Below are positions 1-10,870 of a stretch of DNA of 64,000 nt, one piece after another. The stretch covers positions 47,758,079-47,822,078 of the forward strand of contig CM055313.2 of assembly GCA_029255685.2 (NCBI GenBank), written 5' to 3'. The translations under genes and the position numbers were made by a program. Numbering within the stretch: position 1 is the first letter of the stretch; each line of letters opens with the position of its first letter. This DNA comes from Silene conica. Lineage: Eukaryota > Streptophyta > Magnoliopsida > Caryophyllales > Caryophyllaceae. The notes below the pieces were generated by a model that was given only the letters and a program-made list of their open reading frames with translations, was not told the origin of the DNA and made no database searches.

Positions 1-274
1 GAGATGGACTAATAGATAGGATTTACGGAAATCTATCGACCAAGAGTTCCAACGATTGGAATTAGCCAAACTGTGGGCTTATCAATATACGGAAATTGAG
101 TCTTGGGATCGTTTATATAATTCTTGAGGGAGATCAATTATATAAATGCATGAGTCTACGAGTTTAAATTCGATTTTATATAGACTTAAATCACAACAAT
201 AAGTTGCTTATATGGTTTTGTTTTATCTTCTTTTTCAGTCTAGAACACGATCATTTAAACTGCTGTATAACTAA
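1..274 (+). other. Element A leader (untranslated), 3' part
   Basis: Non-coding leader, closely matching 24206-24480 of A2. It ends with a pyrimidine-rich stretch and an AG at 237-238, 36 bases before the gag ATG. That arrangement resembles a 3' splice site, and the same position holds a similar sequence in A2, B and G. Confidence 0.7.
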
Positions 275-3200
275 ATGGCTGGTGAAGACCCAATGCCAAG
301 TGCCAAGCTAGCACGTGAATCCTGGCTAAAAGCCTTCATGGACTCCATGAATCAGTCCACAAGACTGAGGAATGATGGGTCAAACTTCTCTGACTGGGAG
401 GCAGCACTACGGAATGCTGCCATTGCTGACGGAAAGCTCAAGTACTTAACTGAGCCCATTCCGCCACACCCAGGAACTGGAGCTAGAGCTAACGAAGTTC
501 GCGCTCATAGCGACTTCGTCATGGAAGCGGGTGCGATAAAGAACGTACTCATCTATGCAATGGAATCCAATTTGCAAAGACGCTTCATAACCCATGGTGC
601 AAACAAGATTTTCACCACGCTCACTAACGAATTCTCAAAGACTCCGAGAATCGTTTCTTATGAGCATACCTGTCGCTTCTTTGAGGCGAAACTCCAGAAG
701 GGCCAAGCTGTTAGCCCACATATTCTTCACATGATTGAGAATATCGAGAAACTGGAGGCCCTAAACTGCAAGATCAGTGAGAACATAATCGTTGATAGAA
801 TGCTTCATTCACCTCATGATGGGTTCGCCCTCTTTAGGGCCAACTATTACATGAATGACATGAAGAAGATTCCTCATGAGCTCCACTCCCTTCTCGTACA
901 GACCGAGAAGGATCTGAAATTAAGTGGGAGCGTGAAGCAAGATGTTCTCATGATCTCCAGTAAGGGTAAGGGTAAGGGTAAAGATAAAGCTCAGGGCGAC
1001 CTAACAGTAGGCAAGCCCAAGTTTAAGAAGTCAGGATTTACTAAGAGTGGGCCAGGTGAGTCAAGCAACTCACAGGGTAAAACAAAGAGCAAGGATACTA
1101 GCATGGAATGTCACCATTGCCACAAGACTGGGCATTGGAGGCGCTCATGCCCCGTGTATCGAGAGGACATTAAGGCAGGCCGCGTTACTCCTGTTGGTAT
1201 GTCTTCTTCTTCTTTTATTCACATGATTGAGATTAACCATGCAAGTTACGGAACTTGGGTACTAGATACTGGTTGTGGTTCTCATCTATGTAATCATGTG
1301 CAGGGCCTCCGAAACCAAGAACCCCTAATCAAGGGTGAGGTTGACCTGCGTGTCGGGAATGGAGCACGCGTTGCTGCAGTCTCGAAGGGAACATACGTGA
1401 TCCAGCTTCCAAGTGGATTCGAGTTATTTTTATATAACTGTTATTATATTCCTAGTTTGTCCAAAAACATTATTTCAGTTTCTGCGCTTGACAAACTCGG
1501 CTTTTCATTTGTAATAGAGAATAATAGCTTTATTTTCTCCTTACACAATATGATTTATGGCAAGGCAGTTTCCATGAATGGAATTTATGTTTTAGATCAA
1601 ACCACCGAAATATTACATGTGAATAATAAGAAATTAAAGGTAGGTGACAAAGATCAAACTTACCTATGGCATTGTCGTATGGGACACATAAATGAGAAAC
1701 GCGTAAAACAGCTCATACAGAACGAAGCTATCTCGCCCTTTGATTTCGAATCATATGGCACGTGTGAATCATGTCTCATCGGCAAAATGACTCGTATTTC
1801 CTTCAAAGGTGTTGGAATGCGCGCTGCCGACCTATTAGGACTCATACATACGGACGTATGTGGCCCTATGTCGATCAACGCACGAGAAGGCTATAGGTAT
1901 TTCATCACTTTCACGGATGATTTGAGTAGATATGGCTATGTCTACTTGATGAAACATAAAAGTGAATCCTTTGACAAGTTCAAAGAATACCAGAATCGGG
2001 TACAGAACCAGCTGGGTAGAAAGATTAAAGCACTACGTTCGGATCGTGGTGGTGAGTATCTTTCACACGAGTTTGATCAACACCTTAAAGACTGTGGCAT
2101 CGTGCTACAGTTGACTCCACCTGGAACACCACAATTAAATGGTGTGTCTGAACGGAGAAATCGAACTTTACTTGATATGGTTCGATCCATGATGAGTCAC
2201 ACCGTCGTGCCTGATTCATTGTGGGGCTATGCTCTTTTGTCGGCCGCTCTAATACTTAACCGAAGTCCGTCTAAAGCTGTTGACAAGACTCCATACAAAT
2301 TATGGAAGGGAACGGTCCCTAACTTGTCCTTTATTCGGGTTTGGGGCTGCGAGGCTTATGTCAAGTGGAGACACGAGGATAAGCTCGGCCCGCGATCGGT
2401 CAAGACATACTTTATAGGTTATCCAAAGGGGACTTTTGGTCATTACTTCTACTCGCCAACCGAACAACGTGTTTTTGTTGCGGCTAGTGCGACGTTCTTA
2501 TAGAAAGAATTTCTCACGAACAAGTCGAGTAATAGAACCTTCGAGTTATCGGAGGTTCAAGAACCAACTGCCGAGCAACCATTGGAGGAAACAGTTCCTT
2601 CAACCGAGGCTGCGGTAGATATTCCTGAGGAACCTAGGAGGTCGGGAAGAGTCTCTATTCCTCCGGACAGATACATTGGTATGGTCGAGGAACATGATAC
2701 AGATGACGTCTTAATCCTAGAGGGTAATGAACCCAAAACCTATAAAGGTGCCATGACTAGTTCTGACTCAAAGCTATGGCTAGAAGCCATGCAATCCGAA
2801 ATGGACTCCATGTATGAGAACAACGTGTGGGATCTTGTGGACCTACCTGCAAAGGTACGTCCCCTTCAATGCAAATGGCTTTACAAGATAAAGCATGCCG
2901 TGGAAGGACAACAAGATATCCACAAGGCTAGACTAGTTGCTAAAGGTTTCACTCAAGTGCCAGGCTTGCACTATCATGAGATCTTTGCACCCGTAGTCAT
3001 GCTACGTTCCATTCGGATTATCTTAGCGATCGCCGCATTTCATGATTATGAAATATGGCAAATGGACGTTAAAACCGCCTTCTTAAACGGTTATTTGGAG
3101 GAAGAGTTGTACATGGTACAACCCGAGGGTTTTATCGATCCAGCACATCCTAAGAAGGTTTGCAAGCTTAAGCGTTCCATCTATGGACTTAAGCAAGCAT

Positions 3201-4306
3201 CGCGGAGTTGGAATCATCGCTTCGACCAAGTGATAAAAGAGAATGGGTTCATTCGATCAGTCGAGGAACCATGTCTCTATATCAAGTCGAGTGGGAGCAA
3301 GATTGTATTCCTAGTACTGTATGTCGATGACATACTCTTGATTGGGAATGACATACCTCTCTTATCTTCGGTTAAAGCATGGTTGAAAAACCATTTCCAG
3401 ATGAAAGATCTGGGAGAGGCACAAAGAATTTTGGGCATCCGTATCTACAGGGATAGATCACGACGGATGTTGTCTCTCAGTCAGGAGTCTTATATAGATA
3501 AGATTCTAGAGAGATTCAGCATGACGAACTCCAAGAAGGGGTTCCTTCCTATGACTCCTGGGCTTCACTTGAGCAAGACTCAAGAAGCTAAGTCATTGGA
3601 AGAGAAAGAGCGCATGAGTCGGATTCCTTATGCTTCGGCAATAGGATCGATCATGTATGCCATGATATGCACACGCCCAGACGTTGCAGATGCATTGAGT
3701 ATGACTAGTCGATTCCAAGCTCATCCAGGTGAACAACACTAGATGGCCGTGAAAAACATTCTTAAGTACCTACGGAGGACTAAAGATTGGGGATTGACTT
3801 ATGGAGGCGACTCAACGCTCTGCGCCACGGGTTACGCAGATGCTAGCTTCCAAACGGATCGAGATGACTCGAAATCTCAATCTGGATTCGTTTTTACTCT
3901 TAATGGTGCTGCTGTCAGCTGGAAAAGTTCTAAACAGAGTGTTACAGCAGATTCTACGACTGAGTCCGAGTACTATGCCGCCTCAGAAGCAGCTAAGGAA
4001 GCAATATGGATGCGTCAATTCTTACAAGGACTATCAGTAGTGCCTAGTTCGAATGACCCAATCATCGTTTATTGTGATAATAAAGGTGCCATCTTCCAAG
4101 CTAAGGAGCATAAGTCTAGCAACAAGGCTAGGCATGTACAACGGAAAGCTCATCTAATCAGAGATTACGTGGAGCAAAAGGAGATTTTCATTGATAAGAT
4201 CGCTACGGATGACAACATAGCTGATCCTCTCACAAAAGCATTACCACGTGATAAGCATGAAGGGCACATTCATTCCATGGGAATTGGATGTGTTCCTAAG
4301 TTGTAG
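275..4306 (+). pseudogene. Copia A gag-pol polyprotein with two premature stops
   Basis: One continuous reading frame of about 1,343 codons, broken by in-frame TAG codons at 2501-2503 and 3740-3742. A2 has GAG and TGG at these positions, so both are nonsense mutations. Domain order is Copia type: capsid/UBN2-like gag (residues 1-240), basic linker, CCHC zinc knuckle (C-H-H-C-H-K-T-G-H-W-R-R-S-C near residue 278), protease (WVLDTGCGSH), GAG-pre-integrase with its HHCC zinc site, and integrase (HTDVCGP, SDRGGEY and the glutamate of NGVSERR). Reverse transcriptase (YVDDILLIGND) and RNase H follow. The encoded enzymes would make and integrate the element's cDNA, but this copy can yield only Gag, protease and most of integrase. 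The ATG at 275 matches A2's start at 24481. Confidence 0.92.
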
Positions 4307-4404
4307 TACTCTTTTATGAATTCATGTAATAATTCATTTTCTCGTGTACTCTATTCAACCTTATTGTTATGATATAAAATGTTTTGTTTTTCATGTGGAA
4401 TTGT
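4307..4404 (+). other. Start of element A 3' non-coding region
   Basis: Matches 32617-32714 of A2 nearly base for base and is interrupted by element B at 4405. Its last five bases (4400-4404, attgt) are the left target-site duplication of B. The region resumes at 12827. Confidence 0.85.
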
Positions 4405-4470
4405 TGTTGGAGTGAGTGTCCTCGACAATAGTGTGATCACGTCAATTATATTAATTATATTGACAAAACT

Positions 4471-4479
4471 CTATAAAAG
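4471..4479 (+). promoter_or_regulatory. Probable TATA box of the B LTR
   Basis: CTATAAAAG is a good match to the plant TATA consensus. Transcription would be expected about 30 bases downstream, near 4505, immediately before the inverted repeat. Corresponding boxes are not obvious in the A and G LTRs, so the start site is an inference. Confidence 0.55.
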
Positions 4480-4508
4480 AATATTCATGGGATGATTCTT
4501 ATCATAAG

Positions 4509-4589
4509 TCAACTGGTCAACATTAATCGGTAATGATTGGCTTGCTAGAGTTTGACATTACTGTCGTAATGACGGTGGTGACTAGTTGA
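4509..4589 (+). repeat. Conserved LTR inverted repeat (hairpin)
   Basis: The 11-base arm TCAACTGGTCA (4509-4519) faces TGACTAGTTGA (4579-4589). In the 3' LTR the second arm is TGACCAGTTGA, an exact complement; the change here still allows a G-U pair. Homologous hairpins with different arm sequences occur in the LTRs of A, A2, G and H. Confidence 0.7.
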
Positions 4590-5564
4590 TCCCTTTAGGT
4601 CACACCTTTAGGACAGCTATCTCAATATTAAATGTAACAACTGTATAATGATACGAGTTAATACATTTCTAGATTATAAATAAAAGGAGGAAATAATTTA
4701 TAATAAGATTATAAATTATCTTAGTGATCGAAATATCATCACTATTAATTATCTGTTTTATGAAACATGATAATAAAATGAATGAATTGAATTAACTACA
4801 ATTGTTGTAGAATACAATTAAATAATTATATGAAATTATTTAATTACTAATTTACGATAAAAGGTTTAAAATGTTAAACTACGTAAATAATATAATCGTA
4901 ATGTTAAGTCACGGATGGGATCCGTTTTGGTCATGGTGACCGTGTGATATGTCACACTTAGACCTATACATTTTACATAATACATTATGTATTAGGAACA
5001 TAAGGGAAACATGCAATTAATATGATAAGGCATGCTTGGGACATTTGAGAGAATAGAGAGCCAAGTGATTGGGCACTCTACCCTTGGTCTCGGCCGTCCC
5101 AAAAAGAGAACAAAAGAGAGTTTTTGTTCCCTCTTCTCAAGTTCATACATTCATTCTATTGACAACTAGGGTTTTGTTTTTGTGAGAGAAAAACATAAGA
5201 AAAGAAAGAAAAATAATTCCTTCTTGTATAACCCTAGCCGTGTGCCTCATTCAATCTAGTAAGCTTGTGTGTTGGTTCTAGCAAAACAATATACAAACAT
5301 TGAGAGTTAGTGTGTCTTGGTGTTCATCTTTTGGAGGCCATCATCTCTTTGAAGGTTCAAGGAGGATCATCCACACATTAAGCTCAAGAACAAGTGAAGA
5401 AGGTGACTTCACTTGTGCCCTTATTTTGCCGAGATATCCAATGTAAGGGAGCTTATTCTTACTCCTTAATCTCGTCATAATCAATTGTTAAGCATGCTAA
5501 AGATCTATAATTTATATGATAAATAAAAACTAGTATGACTATATAGGTATATGAACCTAACAAT

Positions 5565-5576
5565 TGGTATCAGAGC
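5565..5576 (+). other. Element B primer-binding site (initiator Met tRNA)
   Basis: TGGTATCAGAGC lies two bases after the LTR end. It is the usual plant PBS, complementary to the 3' end of initiator methionine tRNA. Confidence 0.95.
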
Positions 5577-7354
5577 ACTTGTTGTTGCATGCTTAATCGG
5601 TTTATAGTTTTTCCGAGTTTTTGAGACTTAAAACAAAACTTATATTTAAAGACCCTTATATATATCACTCGAATTTTTGGCATGTAAATTAAATCTGGTC
5701 CTAAAATGTTTTTAGGTTATATGATAATTTATGAGATTTAATATATTGTTCATAATTAAGATTTTAATCGTTTAAATGCATTTTATGACAAAATCGAGTT
5801 AAATGATTAAAATAGAAAGAAATTGTTTCTAGCCTTGTAATTTTCACACGACCTCACATGCTAATTTTACTTAATGTATGTAAAATTTTGGTACAATAAG
5901 ACTTTGTATAGCATGTTTTACGATTTAATTGTTAAAACCGTAAAAGGAGGTAATTTGGCCATTTATATACGATATTTCGAAATTTATTTCGGTTAAAATG
6001 ACCAAATTTTTACATTATAAATATTCAAGTAATATTTTCAGAATGTTAGTGAAAATGAAAATCCAAAATTTCGAATTTTATAATTGTTTGGATTTAATTC
6101 GTAAATGTTATACATTTTAAAGGCATTATGAACGATGTTAAAATAATTAAAATGTTAATTATTATCAAAATTATTTATGACTAATTTTGAATCCTAAAAT
6201 GTGTTAGGATATTATTTAGAACATAAGTTGTGTATGTTTTAAATTTATGCTTTTTTAAAAGAGTTAAAAATGCTAAAATCTCATAAAACCGGGTTAATTT
6301 CGACATAAAGAGTTATTAGGGCGATTTGGCATTAAAATGAACATATTTATAACATGTTATATTGCTGCGTTTTCCTTATGAATGTCATTTTATATTGCAT
6401 AATTTTGAATCATGTAATTATTCTAGTATGGCCTTAGTTTTAAATTGGTATTTCCCGTAATGTAAGGGGTTACCAATTCGGTTGTAATTTTGTGATCTCG
6501 TATCACCCAATTGTAATTTATTTCTATTTTATAATGTATAAAGTAGACTAGAAAAGTTGTAATATTTGTAAAATCCGGAGTTCCTTGAAGACGGTGCCAT
6601 TCGGAAAGGAGTTCCGATCAAGACGGTGTTTGCCTCAATTTGCGTGCCTCGTCAAGATCAAGGGACCAAAGGAGTTGGTTTCCGAATTTGTACTCTTGTT
6701 ATTTCTTTTCTAGGATAAGGCCATACTAGGAATTTATCGCTTGCTTTATTTTGTTTTAATATGTTGCATGCATAGCCAAATCGCCATTATCATATCATGC
6801 ATATCGAGTATCGGGTCTTCAACGTATCAATTTTATTATCGATAATTCACCTAAATTAGTTCACTTAAAAGGAGATAGATAATAATTGATAAGATCTCTT
6901 ACGTTTAAAATATTGAGACTTAGCCTTACCAAAGAGTATGGACCCATGAATCCCTTCTTCACAAATATGTAGGCTCGGCTAAACCGGGGTACTAAAATTG
7001 TCACGTTGGGTAAGTGGGGTAATGACGATTACACCTTGAAATTTGGTCGATCTCAACGAAGGTATTCGTAACCGTAGTTGCAATAAGTTCGGGCTATAGA
7101 TAATTTTGAGAAAATTGTCGACCGAGAGTTCTAAGAGTAGAACCGATTAAAGGGTTAATCCACCAAATTATACCAATACGGGTTGAATCGGCTACACCGT
7201 GCCCGGATTAGTATGGGTTTGGGTCTCGGGTTTATTTACTTAATTGTGTAAGAGATCGTTAAGTAAATACTTAACTTGTTTAAAACGTTTAACAAGTTTT
7301 TAATGATGAACGTTAATTTTCCTTCATTTCCGTTTTTGTAGTTATTTTATCGCA
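5577..7354 (+). other. Element B leader, non-coding
   Basis: About 1.8 kb of AT-rich leader without a convincing ORF. From about 6424 onward it is clearly homologous to the G leader (44640-45577), with shorter matches to A2. It contains a conserved block at 6943-7019 and ends with a pyrimidine-rich AG (7340-7341) 13 bases before the ORF, which may be a splice acceptor. Confidence 0.75.
6943..7019 (+). other. Conserved leader block shared by A2, B and G
   Basis: CCCATGAATCCCTTCTTC at 6943-6960 is followed by TGGGTAAGTGGGG ending at 7019. The same two motifs occur at 24091-24151 in A2 and 45155-45231 in G, each about 390-425 bases before the coding start. The surrounding leaders are much more diverged between families. 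A packaging or splicing role is only a guess. Confidence 0.6.
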
Positions 7355-10300
7355 ATGGATTCTTTCAACCCTATCACTATTGATTCTTGTCATAATGTTT
7401 TCGACGATATTTGCAACCAAAACAACATTGATACTACTAGAGAAGTTCATTTCGGAACGGGTCCGGATGGCAGTATTAACTTCATTTCTTCTCTCCCACC
7501 TCCCAAAGGTTCATTTCTTGACACGGCTTATTTAGATGAGCTAAATGAAGAAATGGACGCCTTATACTTGAAGGAAAGAGCTTATGATGAAGCTAGTGGG
7601 AGTTCTAGCAAGAAAGGTCTTGCAAAGAATAAAAGGAAGAAGAGAAAGTTAGAGAAAGGGCGATGCCACTATTGTAGTGTCATGGGCCATTGGAGGAGGA
7701 ATTGCCCCAAGTACTTACGTCATATCCAAGAAGGTCTTGTGATCCCGTTAGGTAATTCCAAATCTGAAATTTTTGTTATTGACATAAATTTTACATCCAA
7801 CACATCATGGGTATTGGATACCGGATGTGGTTCTCACCTTTGTAATCGTTTGCAGGGTTTAAGAGAAGTGGAGAAGGTAGACAAGGGTGATATGGATCTC
7901 CGACTTGGAAATGGAGCTCGGGTAGCGGCCACTTCAAAAGGAACTTGCACTCTTGCCTTGACGAGTGGATATGAGCTCAAACTCAATAATTGTTATTTTG
8001 TACCGTCTCTTTCCAAAAACATTATTTCTGTCGCAATGTTAGACATTGAAGGATATGATTTTTCCATTAAAAACAATTGTTGTTTAATTTCAAAGAATGA
8101 CATGGTAGTTGGCCGTGCCAATTCTATTAATGGAATCTATGTTTTGGAAACTTCCGACTCGTCTAATAATGTCTACAACGTCAATAACAAAAGAATCAAA
8201 ACAAATGATCCAAATGAATCATATGTTTGGCATTGTCGACTTGGTCACATAAATGAAAATCGCATTAAAAGATTGGTAAAGACCAACATAATCAAACCAT
8301 TCGAATATGAATCTTATGGAACATGCGAGGCTTGCCTTCTAGGGAAGATGACTCGTAACCCCTTTAGTGGTAAAGGGACACGAGCAAGTGAGTTATTGGG
8401 ACTTATACATACGGATGTGTGCGGACCATTATCTATCACCGCTAGAGGCAACTATGACTATTTCATCACCTTCACCGGTGATTTAAGTAGGTATGGGTAT
8501 ATCTACTTAATGAAGCATAAGAGTGAAGCTTTTACGAAATTCAAAGAATTTCAGAATGAAGTAGAGAACCAACTCGATAAGAAGATTAAAACATTACGAT
8601 CCGATCGTGGTGGAGAATATCTTAGTAATGAATTTGATTCACATCTCAAGGAATGTGGCATTGTGTCACAGCTTTCACCTCCAGGAACACCACAACTTAA
8701 TGGTGTGGCTGAAAGGAGGAATCGAACCTTATTGGATATGGTCCGATCAATGATGAGCCAAACTAATTTACCCAATTCATTTTGGGGATTTGCGATCCTC
8801 ACCGCCATCAAATCGTTGAACAATAGTCCAACGAAAGCGACCGATAAGACTCCATATGAGATGTGGAAAGGAAAGGTTCCCAACTTATCCTATATGAAGA
8901 TATGGGGGTGCAATGCTTATGTCAAGTCGAAAAACGATGACAAACTCGCACCAAGATCCGAAAAATGCATATTTGTTGGTTATCCAACCACCTCTCGTGG
9001 CTACCACTTTTACAAACCTCAAGAAAACAAAGTGTTTGTGTCTTCTGAGGCTGTCTTCTTAGAAAAGGAGTTTATTTCTAAGAGACAGAGTGGGAGAAAT
9101 TTTGAACTTAATGAAGTTCGAGAAGTTCAAGAGCCACAAACTGAAGCTGAGACTGAAGAAGATGTTCCTTCTTCATCCACTTTGGTACCTATTCCCTCTA
9201 GGAGGTCGAGTAGGGTCCCACATCAACCTGATAGGTATGTTGGACTTATTGAGGAAGATGGTAGCCTGGACGTTTTACTTTTGGAAAGTGACGAGCCTAC
9301 CACTTACAAAGCTGCAATCTCTAGTCCCGACTCCATAAAATGGCATGAGGCCATGGTATCTGAAATGGATTCTATGCATCAAAACCAAGTATGGGACTTG
9401 GTAGACTTGACTAAGGAGATGAGACCTCTCCAATGCAAGTGGATCTTCAAGGTGAAGAATGGCATAGAAGGACATGATGATGTCTATAAAGCTAGGCTAG
9501 TAGCTAAGGGTTTCTCCCAAGTCCAAGGTCTTCATTATGATGAAACCTTTGCTCCGGTAGCCATGCTAAGATCCATTAGGATAATGTTAGCGATTGCCGC
9601 ATTTCATGACTATGAAGTGTGGCAAATGGATGTCAAAACCGCCTTCTTAAATGGGCATTTAAAGGAGGATGTGTATATGATACAACCCGAAGGTTTTGAA
9701 GATCCTAAAAATCCTAACAAGGTATGCAAGCTTAAGAAGTCCATCTATGGTCTTAAGCAAGCATCAAGGAGTTGGAATCATCGCTTCAATGAAGTCATAA
9801 AAGAAAATGGTTTCACTCGAAGTGTCGAGGAACCTTGTCTATATATGAAGTTCAGTGGGAGCAATGTTGTATTCCTGATCTTGTATGTGGATGACATACT
9901 GCTCATTGGAAATGATGTTCCAATGCTTTCATCAGTGAAAGGATGGTTAGGTAACCATTTTCAGATGAAAGATCTAGGAAATGCACAATGCATATTAGGT
10001 ATCCGGATCTATAGAGATAGATCCAAGAGGATATTGGCACTAAATCAAGAACCTTACATCGATAAGATTCTTCGACGATTCAGCATGGGAAATTCCAAGA
10101 GAGGGTTTATCCCCATGGGAAGTGGCATTGTATTGAGAAAGTCTCAATCACCCACAGAGCCCAAGGATGTTGAACGCATGAAAACGATCCCTTATGCTTC
10201 CGCCGTGGGATCTATCATGTACGCCATGATATGCACTCGTCCTGATGTCTCGTATGCTTTGAGCATGACTAGTAGATATCAAGCAAATCCAGGTGAAAGT

Positions 10301-10870
10301 CACTGGATTGCTGTCAAGAACATCCTTAAGTACTTAAGAAGAACTAAGGATTCATACTTAGTGTTTGGAGGGGAAGAAGATTTATGTGTAAAGGGTTACA
10401 CAGATGCAAGCTTCCAAACAGATAAAGACGATTTTAAATCCCAGGCTGGATTTGTCTTTATCTTGAATGGTGGTCCCATTAGTTGGAAGAGCTTCAAAGA
10501 ACCAGTCGTTGCGGATTCTACAACGGAAGCAGAGTACATCGCAGCATCAGAAGCTGCTAAAGAGGCAGTATGGATAAGGCAATTTATCGAGGGACTAAGG
10601 GTAGTTCCAAATGCTGAAGATCCTATCACCCTGTACTGTGATAACAGTGGTGCTGTCTTTCAGGCTAAGGAGCCGAAGTCTAGTAATAAGTCTAGACATG
10701 TACCAAGAAAATATCATGTAATACGGGATTTCATTGATAGGAAGGAAATAGCGATATGTAAGGTTGGGACAGACGATAATGTGGCTGATCCTTTAACCAA
10801 ACCCTTGTCGCAGACTAAGCATGATTCTCATGCTCGTTCTATGGGTCTTAAGAGTTTACCCAATGTGTAA
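7355..10870 (+). CDS. Copia B polyprotein: zinc knuckle, protease, integrase, RT and RNase H, without capsid
   Basis: Intact 1,171-residue polyprotein that would process, reverse transcribe and integrate the element. A CCHC zinc knuckle lies at residues 104-117 (C-H-Y-C-S-V-M-G-H-W-R-R-N-C). The protease motif WVLDTGCGSH is near 152. Next come the GAG-pre-integrase domain with WHCRLGH and CEAC, and integrase with HTDVCGP near 351, SDRGGEY, and the glutamate in NGVAERR. Reverse transcriptase has YVDDILLIGND near 843, and RNase H contains YTDASFQTD near 1015. In A and G about 265-280 residues precede the knuckle, but B has only about 103 and they do not resemble capsid. The ATG at 7355 follows the leader directly. 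There are no stops or frameshifts, consistent with the young LTRs. Activity is inferred. Confidence 0.93.
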   Translation: MDSFNPITIDSCHNVFDDICNQNNIDTTREVHFGTGPDGSINFISSLPPPKGSFLDTAYLDELNEEMDALYLKERAYDEASGSSSKKGLAKNKRKKRKLEKGRCHYCSVMGHWRRNCPKYLRHIQEGLVIPLGNSKSEIFVIDINFTSNTSWVLDTGCGSHLCNRLQGLREVEKVDKGDMDLRLGNGARVAATSKGTCTLALTSGYELKLNNCYFVPSLSKNIISVAMLDIEGYDFSIKNNCCLISKNDMVVGRANSINGIYVLETSDSSNNVYNVNNKRIKTNDPNESYVWHCRLGHINENRIKRLVKTNIIKPFEYESYGTCEACLLGKMTRNPFSGKGTRASELLGLIHTDVCGPLSITARGNYDYFITFTGDLSRYGYIYLMKHKSEAFTKFKEFQNEVENQLDKKIKTLRSDRGGEYLSNEFDSHLKECGIVSQLSPPGTPQLNGVAERRNRTLLDMVRSMMSQTNLPNSFWGFAILTAIKSLNNSPTKATDKTPYEMWKGKVPNLSYMKIWGCNAYVKSKNDDKLAPRSEKCIFVGYPTTSRGYHFYKPQENKVFVSSEAVFLEKEFISKRQSGRNFELNEVREVQEPQTEAETEEDVPSSSTLVPIPSRRSSRVPHQPDRYVGLIEEDGSLDVLLLESDEPTTYKAAISSPDSIKWHEAMVSEMDSMHQNQVWDLVDLTKEMRPLQCKWIFKVKNGIEGHDDVYKARLVAKGFSQVQGLHYDETFAPVAMLRSIRIMLAIAAFHDYEVWQMDVKTAFLNGHLKEDVYMIQPEGFEDPKNPNKVCKLKKSIYGLKQASRSWNHRFNEVIKENGFTRSVEEPCLYMKFSGSNVVFLILYVDDILLIGNDVPMLSSVKGWLGNHFQMKDLGNAQCILGIRIYRDRSKRILALNQEPYIDKILRRFSMGNSKRGFIPMGSGIVLRKSQSPTEPKDVERMKTIPYASAVGSIMYAMICTRPDVSYALSMTSRYQANPGESHWIAVKNILKYLRRTKDSYLVFGGEEDLCVKGYTDASFQTDKDDFKSQAGFVFILNGGPISWKSFKEPVVADSTTEAEYIAASEAAKEAVWIRQFIEGLRVVPNAEDPITLYCDNSGAVFQAKEPKSSNKSRHVPRKYHVIRDFIDRKEIAICKVGTDDNVADPLTKPLSQTKHDSHARSMGLKSLPNV

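Larger units (their letters stand above)
4405..5562 (+). repeat. Element B 5' LTR
   Basis: Starts TGTTGGAGTG and ends CCTAACA, 1,158 bp. Paired with 11664-12821; by eye they differ at four sites (A/G or C/T changes). It holds a TATA-like box at 4471 and an inverted repeat at 4509-4589. Confidence 0.95.
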
